From Cynocephalus volans (Eukaryota; Chordata; Mammalia; Dermoptera; Cynocephalidae), in contig NC_084469.1 of NCBI RefSeq assembly GCF_027409185.1, positions 30,494,293 through 30,558,292 on the forward strand: a stretch of 64,000 nt of DNA, read 5' to 3'. Of this stretch, positions 36,468 to 48,499 are shown one piece after another. How positions within the stretch are numbered: the stretch's first letter is position 1; the number at the start of each line of letters is the position of its first letter. The translations under genes were made by a program, and so were the position numbers. The notes beneath the pieces are model-generated. The model ran no database searches. It was not told the origin of the DNA and worked only from the letters and a program-made list of their open reading frames with translations.

Positions 36468-39400
36468 TATAATTCATAAGAAGAGATTAAGAAGGAAATC
36501 AAAAAGTTTCTTGAAACTAATGAAGACAGAAACCCAACAAACCAAAACCTATGGGATACAGCCAAGGCAGTGTTAAGAGGCAAGTTTATGGAAATAAATG
36601 CCTATATCAAAAAAATTAAAAGATTTAAAATAAACAGCCTAACAATGCCCCTCAAGAAACTAGAAAAGCAAGAACAAACTAAACCCAAAATAAGTAAAAA
36701 GAAAAAATAATAATAAACCAGAGCAGAAATAAATGAAATTGATACTAAAATTGCAATACAAAAGATCAATCAAATTAAATATTGGCTTTTTGAAAATATA
36801 AACAAAATTGACAAACCATTAGGCAGACTAACCAAGAAAAAAGAAAAAAAGAAAATACCCACATAAATAAAATCAGAAATGCAAATGGAGACATTATTAC
36901 AGATACTATCAAAATACAAAGGATCATCAGAGACTATTATGGGCAACTATATGCCAATAAATATGAATGCCTAGAGGAAATGAATAAATTCCCGGACATG
37001 TATGACCTATCAAGATTGCACCAAGAAGAAACAGAAAATGTACATAGACCAATATTGAGTAACGAGGTAGAATGAATAATAAAAAATCTTCCAAAAAAGA
37101 AAAGCCCAGGACCAGATGGCTTTACTACTGCATTATACCAAACATTTAAAGAAGATCTAATAACAATACTACTTAAACTATCCTGAAAAATTAAAGTGGA
37201 TGGAATTCTTCCAAACTCACACTATGAGACCAACATTATCCTGCTATCAAAACTAGGCAAGGACACAACCAAAAAAGAAAACTACAGGCTAATGTCCCTA
37301 ATGAACATAGATGCAAAAGTCCTCAAGAAAGTACTTGGAAACCAAATCAAACAGCACATCAAAAGATCATACACCATGATCAAGTGGGATTTATCTGAGG
37401 GATGCAAGGATGGTTCAACATATGCAAATCAATGAATATAATATACCACATCAACAGAGTAAAAGAAAAAAATATAATCATCTTGATAGATGCAGAAAAA
37501 GCATTTGATAAAATTCAACATTCTTTATGATAAAGACTCTCAATAAATTAGGTATAGAAGGAAAATATCTTAATACAATAAAGTCTATGTATAACAAACC
37601 CACAGCTGAAATCATACCAAATTGGGAAAAGCTGAAAGCTTTTCCCCTAATAACTGGAACAAAACAAGGATGCCCACTTTCACTACTTCTAGTCAACATA
37701 GTACTGGAAGTCCTAGCCAGAGTGATTAGGCAAGAGAAAGAAGTAAAGGGCATCTAAACTGGAAAGAAGGAAATCAACTTGTCCTTGTTTGCAGATGACA
37801 TGATTTTATGTAAAGAGAAACCTGGAGACTCTACCAAAAAACTCCTAGACCTGATAAACAAATTCAATAAGGTTGTAGGATGCAAGATCAACATAAAAAA
37901 AGCAGCATTTCTATACATCAACAACAAACTTTTAGAAAAAGAAAGCAATCACATTTACAATAGCAAAAACAACAAAAAATACCTAGGAATAAATTTAATC
38001 AAGGATTTGAAAGATCTCTACAATGAAAACTATAAAACACTGATGAAGGAAGTTAAAGACACAGAAAAATGGAAAGACATCCCATGCTGATGGAATGGAA
38101 GAATCAATATTGTCAAAATGTCCATACTACCCAAAGCGATCTACAGATTCAATGCAATACCCATTAAACTACCAATGACATACTTCACAGAAATAGAAAA
38201 GACAATTCAAAAATGTATATGGAACAATAAGAGACCCCAAATAGCCAAAGCAATCCTAAGCAAAAAGACCAAAGTGGGAGATATCACACTCCCTAACTTC
38301 AAAATATGCTACAAAGCATTAGTAATCAAAACAGCATGGACTGGTACAAAGACAAACACATACACCAATGGAACAGAGTAGAGAATTCATAAATAAATCC
38401 AAGTACCTACAGCCAACAGGTTTTTGACCAAAGAGCCAAGAACATGCACTGAGGAAAGGACATTCTCTTCGGTAAATGGTACTGGGAAAATTGTAGATCC
38501 TTATGCCGGAGAATGAAACTAGACTCCTATCTCTCACCACACACCAAAATCAACTCAAAATGGATTAAAGAGTTAAACATAAGACCCCAAATGATAAAAC
38601 TTCTAAAAGAAAACTTAGGGGAAACAATTCAGGACATAGGTCTGGACAAAGATTTTATGAATAATACCTCAGAAGCACAGGGAACAAAAGAAAAATTAAA
38701 TTAATGGGATTATATCAGACTAAAAATCTTCTGCACGGCAAAGGAAACAATCAACAGAGTGAAAAGACAACCTGCAGAATGGGAGAAGATATTTGCAAAC
38801 TATGCATCTGACAAAGGATTAATATCCAGGGTATATGAAGAACTCAAACAACTCAGTAGTAAAAAAACCCAAATAATCTGATTAAAAACAGGCAAAGGAA
38901 CTGAATAGACATTTTGCAAAAGGAGACCTACAAATGGCCAACAGGTATATGAAAAAATGCTCAACATCACTAATCATCAGAGGAATGCAAATCAAAACCA
39001 TGATGAGATACAATCTCACCGCATTTAGAGTAGTTATTATCAAAAAGATGGAAAATAACAAATGCTGGTGAGGATGCAGAGAAAGGGAAACTCTTATAAA
39101 TCATTGGTGGGGATGCAAGTTAGTACAGCCATTATGGGAAACAGTATGGAGATTTCTCAAACTACCATTTGATCCAGCAATCCCACTACTGGATATATAT
39201 CCAAAGGAAGGGAAATTAACAAGTTGAAGGGATATCTGCACACCCATATTTAACACGGCTCTATTCACAATAGCCAAGAGTTGGAACCAACTTAAATGTC
39301 CTTTAGTGGATGACTGAATAAAGAAAATGTTGTATGTGTACACAATGAAATACTCAGCCATAAAAAGGAAGGAAATCTGCCATTTGCAGCAACATGGCTG

Positions 39401-39884
39401 ACCTTTGAGAACATGGTTAAGTGAAATAAGCCAGGAAAAGAAAGAGAAATACCACATGTTCTCACTCACACGTGGAAGGTAAAAAAAATTGATCTCATAG
39501 AAGTAGAGAGTAGAATAGTGGTTACTAGAGACTAGTAAGGGAAGAGTAGAGGGAAGAACAGGGAGAGGGTGGTCAATGGAAACAAAATTGTAAACAGAGA
39601 GGAAGAATAAGATTTAGAGTTCTACAGTAATATAGGGAGTCCACAGTCAACAACAGAGTACTGTGCATCTTTGAGTAGCTAGATGAGATGATGTTGAACA
39701 TTCTCAACACAAAGGGGTGACAAGTGTTTCAGGTGATGGATATACTAAGCACCCTGATATGATCATCGCACACAGTATGAACGTATCCAAATATCATATT
39801 TTACTCCAAAAATATACATATATGAAAAATATATTTATTTATCATGGATCAATTAAGAAAAATAAATTAAAAAGAAAAAAGAGA
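36468..39884 (+). mobile_element. L1 ORF2 to 3' UTR, 5'-truncated, relatively young
   Basis: Sense L1 starting within ORF2 ('GAAATCAAAAAGTTTCTTGA', 36,496) and running through the reverse transcriptase and the C-terminal domain to a 3' UTR and A-rich tail near 39,860-39,884. The catalytic FADD loop is intact (SLFADDMIL, about 37,782-37,808). Open stretches of about 70-105 codons remain (37196-37435, 37527-37757, 37779-38090, 38118-38381), separated by stops and frameshifts. ORF1 and the endonuclease are absent, so it cannot be autonomous. It pairs in inverted orientation with the L1 at 50,945-52,930. Confidence 0.9.
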
Positions 39885-40225
39885 AATAGAGACTGGAATA
39901 GAGGTTACCAGAAGCAGGGAAAGGGAGTGGCGAAGGTGGATTGGGAAAGGTTCGTAGACTGGCACAAATTTACAAAGTTACAGTTAGATAGGAAGAATAA
40001 GTTCTGGTGCTCTAGGTGACAAGAGCTAATGATATTGTGGTGCATGTTTCAAGATACCCTGAAAAGAGGAATTTGAATACTGTAACCATGAAGAAATGAT
40101 AAACGTTTAGGTGATAGATGTGCTAACTTTTCTGATTGGATCATTATACAGTATATGCATGCATAGAAACAACAAACTGTACCCCAGAAACATATACAAT
40201 AATAAATAAATAGGAAAAAATAATT
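39885..40225 (+). mobile_element. second L1 3' UTR joined tail-to-head
   Basis: Directly after the A-rich tail of the preceding L1, another L1 3' UTR begins ('GAGACTGGAATAGAGGTTAC') and ends in an AATAAATAAATAGG tail at about 40,198-40,216. It repeats a part already present at 39,510-39,830 and is either a very short L1 insertion into the first tail or a tandem 3' UTR duplication. Confidence 0.8.
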
Positions 40226-40646
40226 TATTTGTCTTTTAAGTATTTTTTTAATCTACAGACTCCCTTTTCAACCTTACAGTTTATCCATTTCCAGTCTAAA
40301 TATTGCTGATGGAACACTCATGGTATGGATCAGCGAGTTCTTCTGCCCTCACTATCTTTTGAAAATTGGCAGGTAGATCCAGGGGCTTGATCAAACTCAA
40401 GTTCAGTCCCTTTGACACGACTGTAGGTGATGGTGTGTTTTCTTTCATCATGGAACCATAGGATTTTTCATATTACCTGTTCATCTCCCGACTTCCACAC
40501 TGAATATCCTGGTTCTCAAGGGCATAGGAGATGAAATAATTAAAATATCTTATAATTTGCTTTATCCCACAGTATAAAGTGTTACACTGTCAGAATTGTA
40601 ATATTAATACTACTACCATCAATTATGATGAAATAAAAGTTAAGAC
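40226..40646. other. non-coding sequence, no gene seen
   Basis: Nothing recognisable. Confidence 0.35.
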
Positions 40647-40794
40647 TTTTTTTTTTCTTTTTGCGTCTGCTATTCACTTTCCCCTCTCACCCCTGACTTT
40701 TCCCTTTTTTGACAGCTGGCCAGTGTGGGGATCTGAACTCTTGACTTAGTGTTATTAACACCACACTCTAACCAACTGAGCTAACTGGCCGGCT
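40647..40794 (-). mobile_element. CYN-type tRNA-Ile SINE, minus strand
   Basis: The plus strand starts with a T-rich run (reverse of the A-tail) and then carries the reverse complement of the tRNA-like body: 'GGGGATCTGAACTCTTGAC', 'GTTATTAACACCACACTCTA' and 'ACCAACTGAGCTAACTGGCC'. The anti-sense A-box and B-box are both visible. About 60 bp of other sequence separates the T-run from the body. Confidence 0.85.
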
Positions 40795-42214
40795 GCTTTT
40801 TTTTATGATTGTACTATACAATGTACAATATTCACATTGTCAGAGCATGTCTGAACATTAGGCTTGAAAAGTATTTGGGTAAATAATTTGAGATTTATAA
40901 TGATGTATCTCCCTCTAAAGATGATGTTCAAAAATTTTAGTTAGTACTTGAGGTCACCAACCATCTGAGGTTATCTTAATTTAAGTTTACTGCCTGAGAG
41001 TTTCTGGACCAGCCAGATGACTCAAAGCCATGCTGTGGGTTGTGTGTATAGTTTATTGCAGGTTTATTTATACTTCTAAGGTACTCTTTGGGGTCACTAC
41101 CCAATGTGGGGTTAATTTACCTGATTGTCACCTTTGGTAAGTCCCGGGCTCTGACTTTTGTCCACTAGCACTAACAAAGAGGGAAATAAGGTCTCATAAG
41201 CAAGAATCAAGAGATAAAAACAGAAAATATAAACAGGAATAAGAGGACTAAAGTTAATATAATTATCAGACCTGACTTGCAAAAGTATTCTGTATTAGGA
41301 GACAAAGCAAAGCCTAAAAATTTCGGCAGCAAACTATTAGGAGTAGTTGGGTAGTTGGTAATGATTTTCATCTGCTCTGTAGCAAAACTTTTCTGGTGTA
41401 ATAGCCTTCAGCTATTCTTTGCATTTTGTGTTCCTTGCCTTCTTATATCTTTCAGTGTTTTAGATATGATCTATTATCATTCTTGTTTTCATTATTATTT
41501 TTCTTGTGTAAGGAAAGTTCTTTCTAGCACAGTGATTTCCAGATGGACAATGTGGTGAACATTTGACATTTCTGGGTGATCAACATCCAAATATCTTTCC
41601 TACTTTTTTTGGATCCAAAGATAAGAAGGAGGCAGGGCCTAGGTATCCACCATGAAACCTATCACCTTTCCCAAGGTGCAAGCCCATGACCTGGCCTCAG
41701 TCAATTAAGTGCTTCCACCAGGACTTTGAATCTTGAAGAGATAGACATATTCGGAAACAGTCAAACATTCATTCTCAGCAGTGACTAGGACAGATGCACC
41801 AATCTGAGATCCAGCAGCTTCTTAGGAGGTGTCTGGAGCTGGCACAGTCAGCAGGAGAGGTGGCAGTGCCCCCAGGCAACTGGGCTTAGGCAGATGGTTC
41901 CTTTGGTGTGATCTAAGTTTTGTCTCACTCGCCTTCGACCTATTTTCTGAGATTTTTCTCCTGCTTCCTCATTAATTCTGACTATAATATTCTTCCAAAA
42001 AATTATTTCACCCTTAAGTTAGCCAGAGTTTTGTCCCTGATGTTCACAGTTGTGCAGAGAGTATGGGAGGGGCCAGACTAGTGCTCTGCCTTTGCAGAAA
42101 GTCTCCAGGGCTCACCGTAGAGCTGCATTTGACCTGAATTACGTGGAGTGAGAATGAAAAGATTTAGCCTTTGCTTTGTCTTGGCTGGCAAAAACTGACC
42201 ATGGCAATAATAAT
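40795..42214. other. non-coding sequence, no gene seen
   Basis: No exon or clear repeat is recognised in about 1.4 kb. Confidence 0.4.
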
Positions 42215-42475
42215 AATGGTAGTGATTAACTTCGTTGAGTTATTACTCTGCAGCAGCACTATGCTAAAGACTTCACTTGTAACAACTTAATCCTCACAAT
42301 AAGAACCATGAAATGGTTGCCATATCACTTCCATTATACCCGTGAGAAAACGAAGACTCAGAGAGATTAAGTAATGTGCCCAGTGACACCCAGTCAGTAA
42401 ATTGGCAGTCCAGGGATGTGAACCCGGGTAAGTTCTGATAGCAGAGTCCAAATTTTTAATCACCATGTTATACTT
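42215..42475 (-). repeat. MIR SINE, near full length, minus strand
   Basis: Reverse-complement MIR: 'ACTTAATCCTCACAATAAGA', 'GAGAAAACGAAGACTCAGAG' and 'TTGGCAGTCCAGGGATGTGA' leading to 'TTTTTAATCACCATGTTATA'. Confidence 0.9.
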
Positions 42476-42479
42476 CCTA

Positions 42480-43019
42480 TACCTGGAGCTGGTTCTTATC
42501 ATTTGTAATACCTTCTCCTCTTGGTCACAGCAATAGGACTTTGTGCAACATGTGCAAAGCATCCTTCAGCTTCACCACCCCCGGCGTCAAACGTAAGCCA
42601 TGACCTCCACACCCAGGCCTTGCTCCAAATAAAGCTTGTGCCTTTCACAGTGGGGATGGCTGAGTGCTGTGCTAGCTTGGTCAGGGTCTGCAGAGATATG
42701 TATCCTGTGGAAATAAATAAAGACCATCCAGATGCAAACAAGCGAAGGCTGTTTCTCAGAGCTTGCAACACCAAGGGAGTCATCCACTATCACATGTGTT
42801 TGGCAGAGATTCAAAGGCAGGCAGGGGAGTGGGAATGCTTTATAATGAAAACAAGGGACATCTTCAGGTGTGCCCTGGATTGGAAGTTGTTGGCATGGGG
42901 AAGCTGGGGTGGGCTGACTAGAAGCGGGCCATCTTATGTGATTGGTTTGGGGAGCACATTTGACTTTTTCTGGTTGGTCCCAAGTTAGGAGCAGGGGCAA
43001 AAAAAAAAAAAAAAAAAAA
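42480..43019 (+). other. unclassified A-tailed segment with a 155-codon open frame
   Basis: This segment ends in a run of about 21 A (42,999-43,019), contains AATAAAG at 42,629 and AATAAATAAAG at 42,712, and is open for 155 codons on plus (42521-42988) with other open frames on minus. The tail suggests a retroposed sequence, but I see no target duplication and recognise no parent gene. The AATAAA contexts could also come from an old LTR. No function is proposed. Confidence 0.35.
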
Positions 43020-43227
43020 GTTGGTAGATATTGTTGGCAAAGTTGACTCTTCCGGGCTGTTTGCTGCAGAGGTTGTGGATCAGAGTTTTATTGTCATATG
43101 TGGTCTGGCCATGGTCCCTTTGTACATTCGGTCTCTCAATTCTGCTGGCATACTTCCTTGAAAGGTTCGATTCCCACTGGTGGTTTGGAAATGTAGGTGT
43201 TACACAGTCTTATTGAAACTGGACATT

Positions 43228-43513
43228 TGTGAGGAAAATGGAGTCTGTGTAGTCAGTCCCCCTCGCCTCATATCTGGCGGGGTATGATTCAGCACATCTG
43301 TTGTAAACAAGTTATATAAGAGTTGTGTAACTGCACACATTGCCACTGTTGTGTACTTTCAGCATGGAGGACAGCAGCTCAGAACCACTGGCTGGCAGAA
43401 CTCACATCGGAATAAAGCATGTCTATCCTGTTATCGGCTGCCAGAATCTTTTCTCAACTACCTGACTCACGACCTGCACAGGACCTCACAGAAGAGTCTG
43501 TGATCTCCCGACA
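43228..43513 (+). mobile_element. solo LTR with exact 5-bp target duplication
   Basis: A 286-bp unit starts TGTGAGGAAAATGG and ends CTCCCGACA (TG...CA), flanked by ACATT at 43223-43227 and 43514-43518. It holds a TATA-like TATATAA at about 43,311-43,317 and the poly(A) signal AATAAA at 43411-43416, about 100 bp downstream, an ordinary U3-R-U5 spacing. No internal retroviral sequence is present, so it is a solo LTR left after recombination. I do not recognise the family; a 5-bp duplication is compatible with ERVL/MaLR or some ERV1 groups. Confidence 0.8.
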
Positions 43514-43529
43514 ACATTCCATATCATTT

Positions 43530-44049
43530 TCTCAATATCTTGTTGTTTTCAGAGAGGAGTAGAGGATAATGGGGCCTTCACATCCCATCTTAAATCTGCG
43601 ATACTATCCTTCCTTCCATGACAACTAATGGTCCTGTCTTTCTTCTCTCTTCTCTGGCCACTCCCACTCACTTCCTTTGCTGGCGGTTCCTTTTCCACTG
43701 TACCACCATGTCAGTATTTCTGGTCTTCCTTAGACCTTGTTTTTCAACCATCTTTCCTTTCTCTGTTCTTGTTCTGTAGATGATCTCATTTGACTCTATG
43801 GTTCTAGAGCTCCTGTACATGCTTCCAAATTTATTCCCCCATATAAAACCTCATTCGTATGTATCTGCTTGCCTCTCAGGACCTCAGACTCTTCCTCATA
43901 TTCATTCATCATGTACCCTCCCCAAGTTCCCCAAGTCGTAACTGGAGAGTTATCCTTGATCTTGCCCTTTCTTATATATGCAGGATTTGGTCCACCATCA
44001 AGTCTTCATGATTTCACCAGCAAATGTACCTTTTTCTATCTTTCCTGCT
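43530..44049. other. non-coding sequence, no gene seen
   Basis: Pyrimidine-rich sequence without a recognisable exon. Confidence 0.35.
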
Positions 44050-44730
44050 CACATCCTAGTTAAATCCTGTCTTCCCCCTTGCCTGGACCACTAGTCTCCC
44101 CACCCTGCTCCAGTCTGTCTTTGACCCTTCTCCACACAACAAGCAGAATGATCCTCATTCAACCTAAATTGAACTATTCTACTCCCTTGCTTAAAATACT
44201 TCAATGACTTCTCATTGTAATTAGAATAAAACTGGAATGACTCACCAGCTTCATCTGTCCCTACTTAACTCCCCACCTCAATTTGTGTCACTCACAGCCT
44301 TGCTTACAAAACACCAGCACTGACTTCTTTCAGTGCTGGAACACACAAAGCTCATTTCCCATGTTTGTGTCTTTGCAGATGCTGTTCTGTCTCTTTGGAA
44401 AGACCTTTCCCAACTCTCTGAGTAGGTGACACCCTCTCAGCCTTCTGGTCTCTGGTTAAATGTCTCTTTCTCAGAGACCTTTTCTGACCAACCAATCTAA
44501 GGAGTTGCCTGCTTCTTTTCCCCTGTTATTCTCTATCTCGGATTACTTCTTTCCTTGGGGAACTCATCGGTTTGTGATTACTTTATTACCTTGTCTGTGT
44601 ACTTTTAGAAGACCTCCCCTAGGCTGGTCTGCATGCTCTATGAGGGGACACCATCGTGCCCATCTTATTCATGGTGGTGACTCCAGCACCTAGCCTGGTG
44701 CCTGCCATCAACAAATAATGCATGAATAAA
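44050..44730 (+). repeat. L2 LINE 3' end
   Basis: Long L2 remnant: 'CCCTTGCTTAAAATACTTCA' at 44,183, 'AGATGCTGTTCTGTCTCTTT' at 44,378, 'CTGGTTAAATGTCTCTTTCT' at 44,452 and 'CCAGCACCTAGCCTGGTGCC' near 44,683, with an AATAATGCATGAATAAA terminus. Confidence 0.85.
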
Positions 44731-44872
44731 ACAAGAGGAGGAAGGAAGGCAGGAATAAGTAGAATTGAGGTTGGTTTGGGTGAGAGGTGTTGGGAGTCTG
44801 GGCTGTTCTTAGAGGGGGGTGCACATTGTCAAGACTGAAAACAAGGACTTCAGCAGCAGGAAGGAGGCCAAC

Positions 44873-45279
44873 TGTATTAGTCCGTTTTGCGTTGCTGTAA
44901 CAGAAATACCTGAGACTGGGTGATTTATAAGGAAAAGAGGTTTATTTGGCTTATGATTTTGGGACAGCTGCATCTGGCACGGACCTCAGGCTGCTTCTAC
45001 TCATGGCGGAAAGTGGCAGGCAGCTGGCGGGTAGAAGTAGATCACATGGCAAGAGGAAGCAAGAGAGTGAGGGGAGGTGCCAGGGTCTTTTAAAACAACA
45101 AGCTTTCGCGGGAACTAACAGAGTGAGAACTCACTCATTAATCTCCCCTCCCGCAGGGAAAGCATTAATGCATTTATGAGGGATCCACCCCCATGACTCA
45201 ATCAGTTTCCAACACTGCCACATCGGGGATCAGATTTCCATGTGAGTTTTGGTGGGGACAGCACATCCAAACTCCATCA
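44873..45279 (-). mobile_element. solo MaLR LTR (MST/THE1-like), minus strand
   Basis: The plus strand starts TGTATTAGTCCGTTTTGCG and continues 'GAGACTGGGTGATTTATAAG', the reverse complement of MST/THE1-type LTRs. Further matches are 'TCATGGCGGAAAGTGGCAGG' and, at the other end, 'CCCCATGACTCAATCAG'. Exact 5-bp duplications, CCAAC, flank it at 44868-44872 and 45280-45284. It is complete at 407 bp with no internal sequence, so it is a solo LTR. It appears less decayed than the MIR and L2 copies nearby. Confidence 0.9.
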
Positions 45280-45284
45280 CCAAC

Positions 45285-46484
45285 TATACAAATGACTCAT
45301 GGGATGGCGGGGTGGAGACACCAAGACAGCTCTGACCACCTCATAATTTGGCCAGTAGAGAGGTTGTTTTTGTTAGATTTGAGAAGTGGGGGAAACTGAG
45401 GCCTAGAACAATAACCATGGCCCATCTAGCAGTAGAACTGGGAATAGGACATAAATCATTCACACTCTCTTCCAGCACTGTATCTGTGGCGTTACTCTGG
45501 CCTAAATGAGGAGTCCAAACTGAGATGTTATTTTATAGCTATACCTAGTGTGAGACTGGAGGCCCTTTACTTAAGGTCCCTTTTAAGGTAGTGTGCTCTC
45601 CATCAAAGAGGAGGTACAAAGACAAGACAAGCTGTTATCTAGGTGAGCTGTTATGTGAATAAAGGTGCTAAACATCTATTTCCCCTAAGGAGAGGGTATG
45701 GTGTGGGGTGGGTGGATAGGCTACTCAGAATCTCAAATCCTTTCTGCTCTGAGACAGTGGTGCGAGGAGTGTGGGCAGAGAGAGGGTGGGCTGAGGGATC
45801 TATGGTTTGGGTGATCCAAGCTCATCCTTTCCATCAGAAAGAGGGAGGGAAGAGGAAGGCGGTGACGGAGGAGAGGGAGGGAAAATCTGCCCTTCTCCTT
45901 GTAAACAAGACTTGTCTCCTAAGGCCCTCGCTTGCAGATATTAACATTGGAGCAATTATTCATGTTCTTCATCTGAAGAAGCTGTCCTGGGATTGCTTCC
46001 CTGAGGCCTCCCCCAAACTCATAAATAAGCCTGATGCAGCCCTGCCTCAGCCCCTTCCTTCTGGAGCTGAGGCTCAGGCACTGGCTCTCAGGTCCCCCAG
46101 CCTCCCGGTCTTACTCTGTCTCCTCTCTAACGGGACCAAAGGTCCAGGTACCAGCTCCCCTGCTTTTCACCTTTATCCTGATCTAGCCCTGAGGCCCACA
46201 GCCTTGCGTAGGGTCCTTTATGTCCCAACTGTGAACTTTCATTGGGTGGAGGAGAAAAGTAGAGGCAGCAGAACCAGGGCACTCTGAGACCAGCACAGAG
46301 CAGTGGGTAAGGTCTGGACGTCTCAGGATCACGCTCTCTCTCCTCTCCCTTCCTGATCTTCTCTCTTCTCCATTTTTTCCTCACAGACATACTCACACAC
46401 CTCAAAACATCTTCATATAATCTAATCCTTTGTATTCAAAGGTAATGTAACAATTCCTCCATTCATTTTAACACTCTGTACTTT
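45285..46484. other. non-coding sequence with a 214-codon open frame
   Basis: An open frame spans 45643-46287 on plus, long for this composition. The translation has no domain, signal or repeat that I recognise, and codon use is not obviously protein-like. A TGTAAACA forkhead-like site (45,900-45,907) and AT-rich homeodomain-like sites at 45,950-45,962 suggest possible regulatory DNA instead. Neither reading is established. Confidence 0.35.
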
Positions 46485-46690
46485 TCAAAGTGCTGTCACA
46501 TGCAACAGGGCATTCCCAAACCTGCAAGTAAAGCATTTATGGATGAGTGAGAATGCCAGAGAGGTTGTGTGCCCTCCTCAAGGTCACACAGCCAGGAAGC
46601 AGCAGAGGAGGTACAAAGCTCAGTTTTGCAACGCCAGGTTTGAAACCCTTTTCCATACCACGCCCACGTTCTCACCCCTTTCCACTGAGC
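46485..46690 (-). repeat. MIR SINE, minus strand
   Basis: Reverse-complement MIR: 'CTCAAGGTCACACAGCCAGG' at 46,577, then 'CGCCAGGTTTGAAACCC' and 'CCACTGAGCCACACAAG'. Confidence 0.75.
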
Positions 46691-46761
46691 CACACAAGAG
46701 GGGTTGGTGTCTCTAAGGCCATCTGACCACACGAGTGTTCAGAACCCACCGACTCTTACAG

Positions 46762-46935
46762 ACTCAGAGTAGTGTTTCCCAAAGTGTGGGGTCAGAATCA
46801 CCAGGCGCTTGCTAAAAAGGACTTGATTTTGAGAAGAGAAAGATTGGACATATCTCAAGGAAGGGGACCTGAAAATCCTTTTAGAAATGAACATCACATG
46901 TGATTCTGTTGCAACAAAAGTGTGTGGGACGCTCC
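46762..46935 (+). mobile_element. MER5-like hAT-Charlie fragment
   Basis: 'AGTGTTTCCCAAAGTGTGGG' then 'TCAGAATCACCAGGCGCTTG' is the typical opening of MER5-type elements, and 'AACATCACATGTGATTCTGT' fits the distal part. Confidence 0.65.
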
Positions 46936-47084
46936 CCTTGCAGACTAGAAGGCAGAAAACCAGTTCCTCGGTGTCTTCTGTCTTTCCCCAACCTCCTGCC
47001 CCTGCCCTCCCTCCTGTCAGGGAGGAGCCCGAGAGGGTCCTGAACCCCAGGCCAGGCTGGTCAGAGAGTGGACATGGCAGGCAG

Positions 47085-47300
47085 AAGAGGGAGATCACAT
47101 CCTGGCTCCGTCATTTTCTAGTTGAGTGACTTTGGGAAACTCATTAACCTTCTAAGCCTCAGTCCCTCATCTATGAAATTGGATAATAGAACCAAACAGT
47201 GCTGTTGTGCAGACTAAATATAAGATATATATATATATATATAAAGCACTTAACACATTGTCTGACCAAATGCTCAGTAAAAGGTAGTGGTTTGCTCAAA
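47085..47300 (+). repeat. MIR SINE with internal (TA)n
   Basis: Forward MIR: 'ATCCTGGCTCCGTCATTTTC', 'TTAACCTTCTAAGCCTCAGT', 'AGCACTTAACACATTGTCTG'. A (TA)n run at 47224-47242 has expanded within it. Confidence 0.85.
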
Positions 47301-48499
47301 AAATAAAACAAAACGGTTATATTTGTCAGACTGGGGTTTGGGCCCAAAATTCTGAGTCAAAATCTCCTTCCACTCTACCTCTGACCCTGGATATCAGGGA
47401 ATTCAACTTGATAAATTGGGGTAATGAATCCACTCATTTCCTAAATGCTGGGCCTGGCCCCGTCCTCTGCTCTCAACCTGGAGCTCCAAATTACTTTAAT
47501 ATTACAGGTTACTCACAGTTCCCATGTCTATATTTGTTTATTCTGCTACTACTTCAAGGTAATGATGTCGCACATTGAATTTGCAGAACAGGCTCCATAC
47601 TTCCCTGGCACACTGGCTGGTTTTCCAAACAAATGCATTTTTATCGTGCTGTCTCTTATTCATTTAGGCTTGTGAGGTGATGACTCTTTCCGTTTTGTTG
47701 CTTTCGATGGTGTGGAGTGCCTAATATTCTATCCAGTTCAGTCCAACCCTTAGTTATTGATCCCTATACTGTGCCTGGCACTGTGTGAGGTCCTGATGAC
47801 ACAGTAATGAAAATGACATCCCTGCTCTCTAGGCTATTACAGTGTCATGGGAAAATAGACATTTAAACAAAATGTGGGATGGGTCGATACTAAAAGAAGG
47901 TAAAGACCAAGATACAGTGCAGAAGCTGGAGTGGTGAGCTCCGAAGTGGGAGATGCTTGAGCAGGAGGTCTACTGGGTGTTGCCAGGCTGACGGTGGAAA
48001 AGCAGAGGGCAGAAAGCACATTCGGTGAAAAGGAACAGCTGAGGTGAAGGATAGAGGCAAAGCATTTTGTGTATTCTCAAAAATACAAGCCACAAGGCAC
48101 TGCTGGAGTAGAGCATGAAGGTCAGGGGAGCTGGGAGTCAACTGGAGAGGAGGCATCTGGGGGCCTTGACCACCTGGCCACAAACCTGGGCTGTTCTGGA
48201 GGAGATGGGGCACATGCTACTGCAGGGAAGATACATGATAAATGTGTAATTTAGAAAGCCCCCTGCAGCACAGATGCTGAGCACTTCATTTTTCTTGCTT
48301 GCCTTCTCACAGTGACACCAAGGGGTAATTATCACTAGCCTCAATCAGAGGCAAACTGCAGGTTTTCTCTTTTATTGTGTGAGAGTAAACTGGATTTTTA
48401 ATTTAACCATTATTATGAATATCTTTCCATATATGAATAAAAACAATTTTACCATCATCATTTATGATAGTTTCAGAGTGTTCCATTGACTTAATGGAT
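47301..48499. other. non-coding sequence, no gene seen
   Basis: The part at 47,750-48,080 reads like a common old mammalian repeat ('CTGTGCCTGGCACTGTGTGA', 'GATGACACAGTAATGAAAAT') that I cannot name reliably. No gene is seen. Confidence 0.35.
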
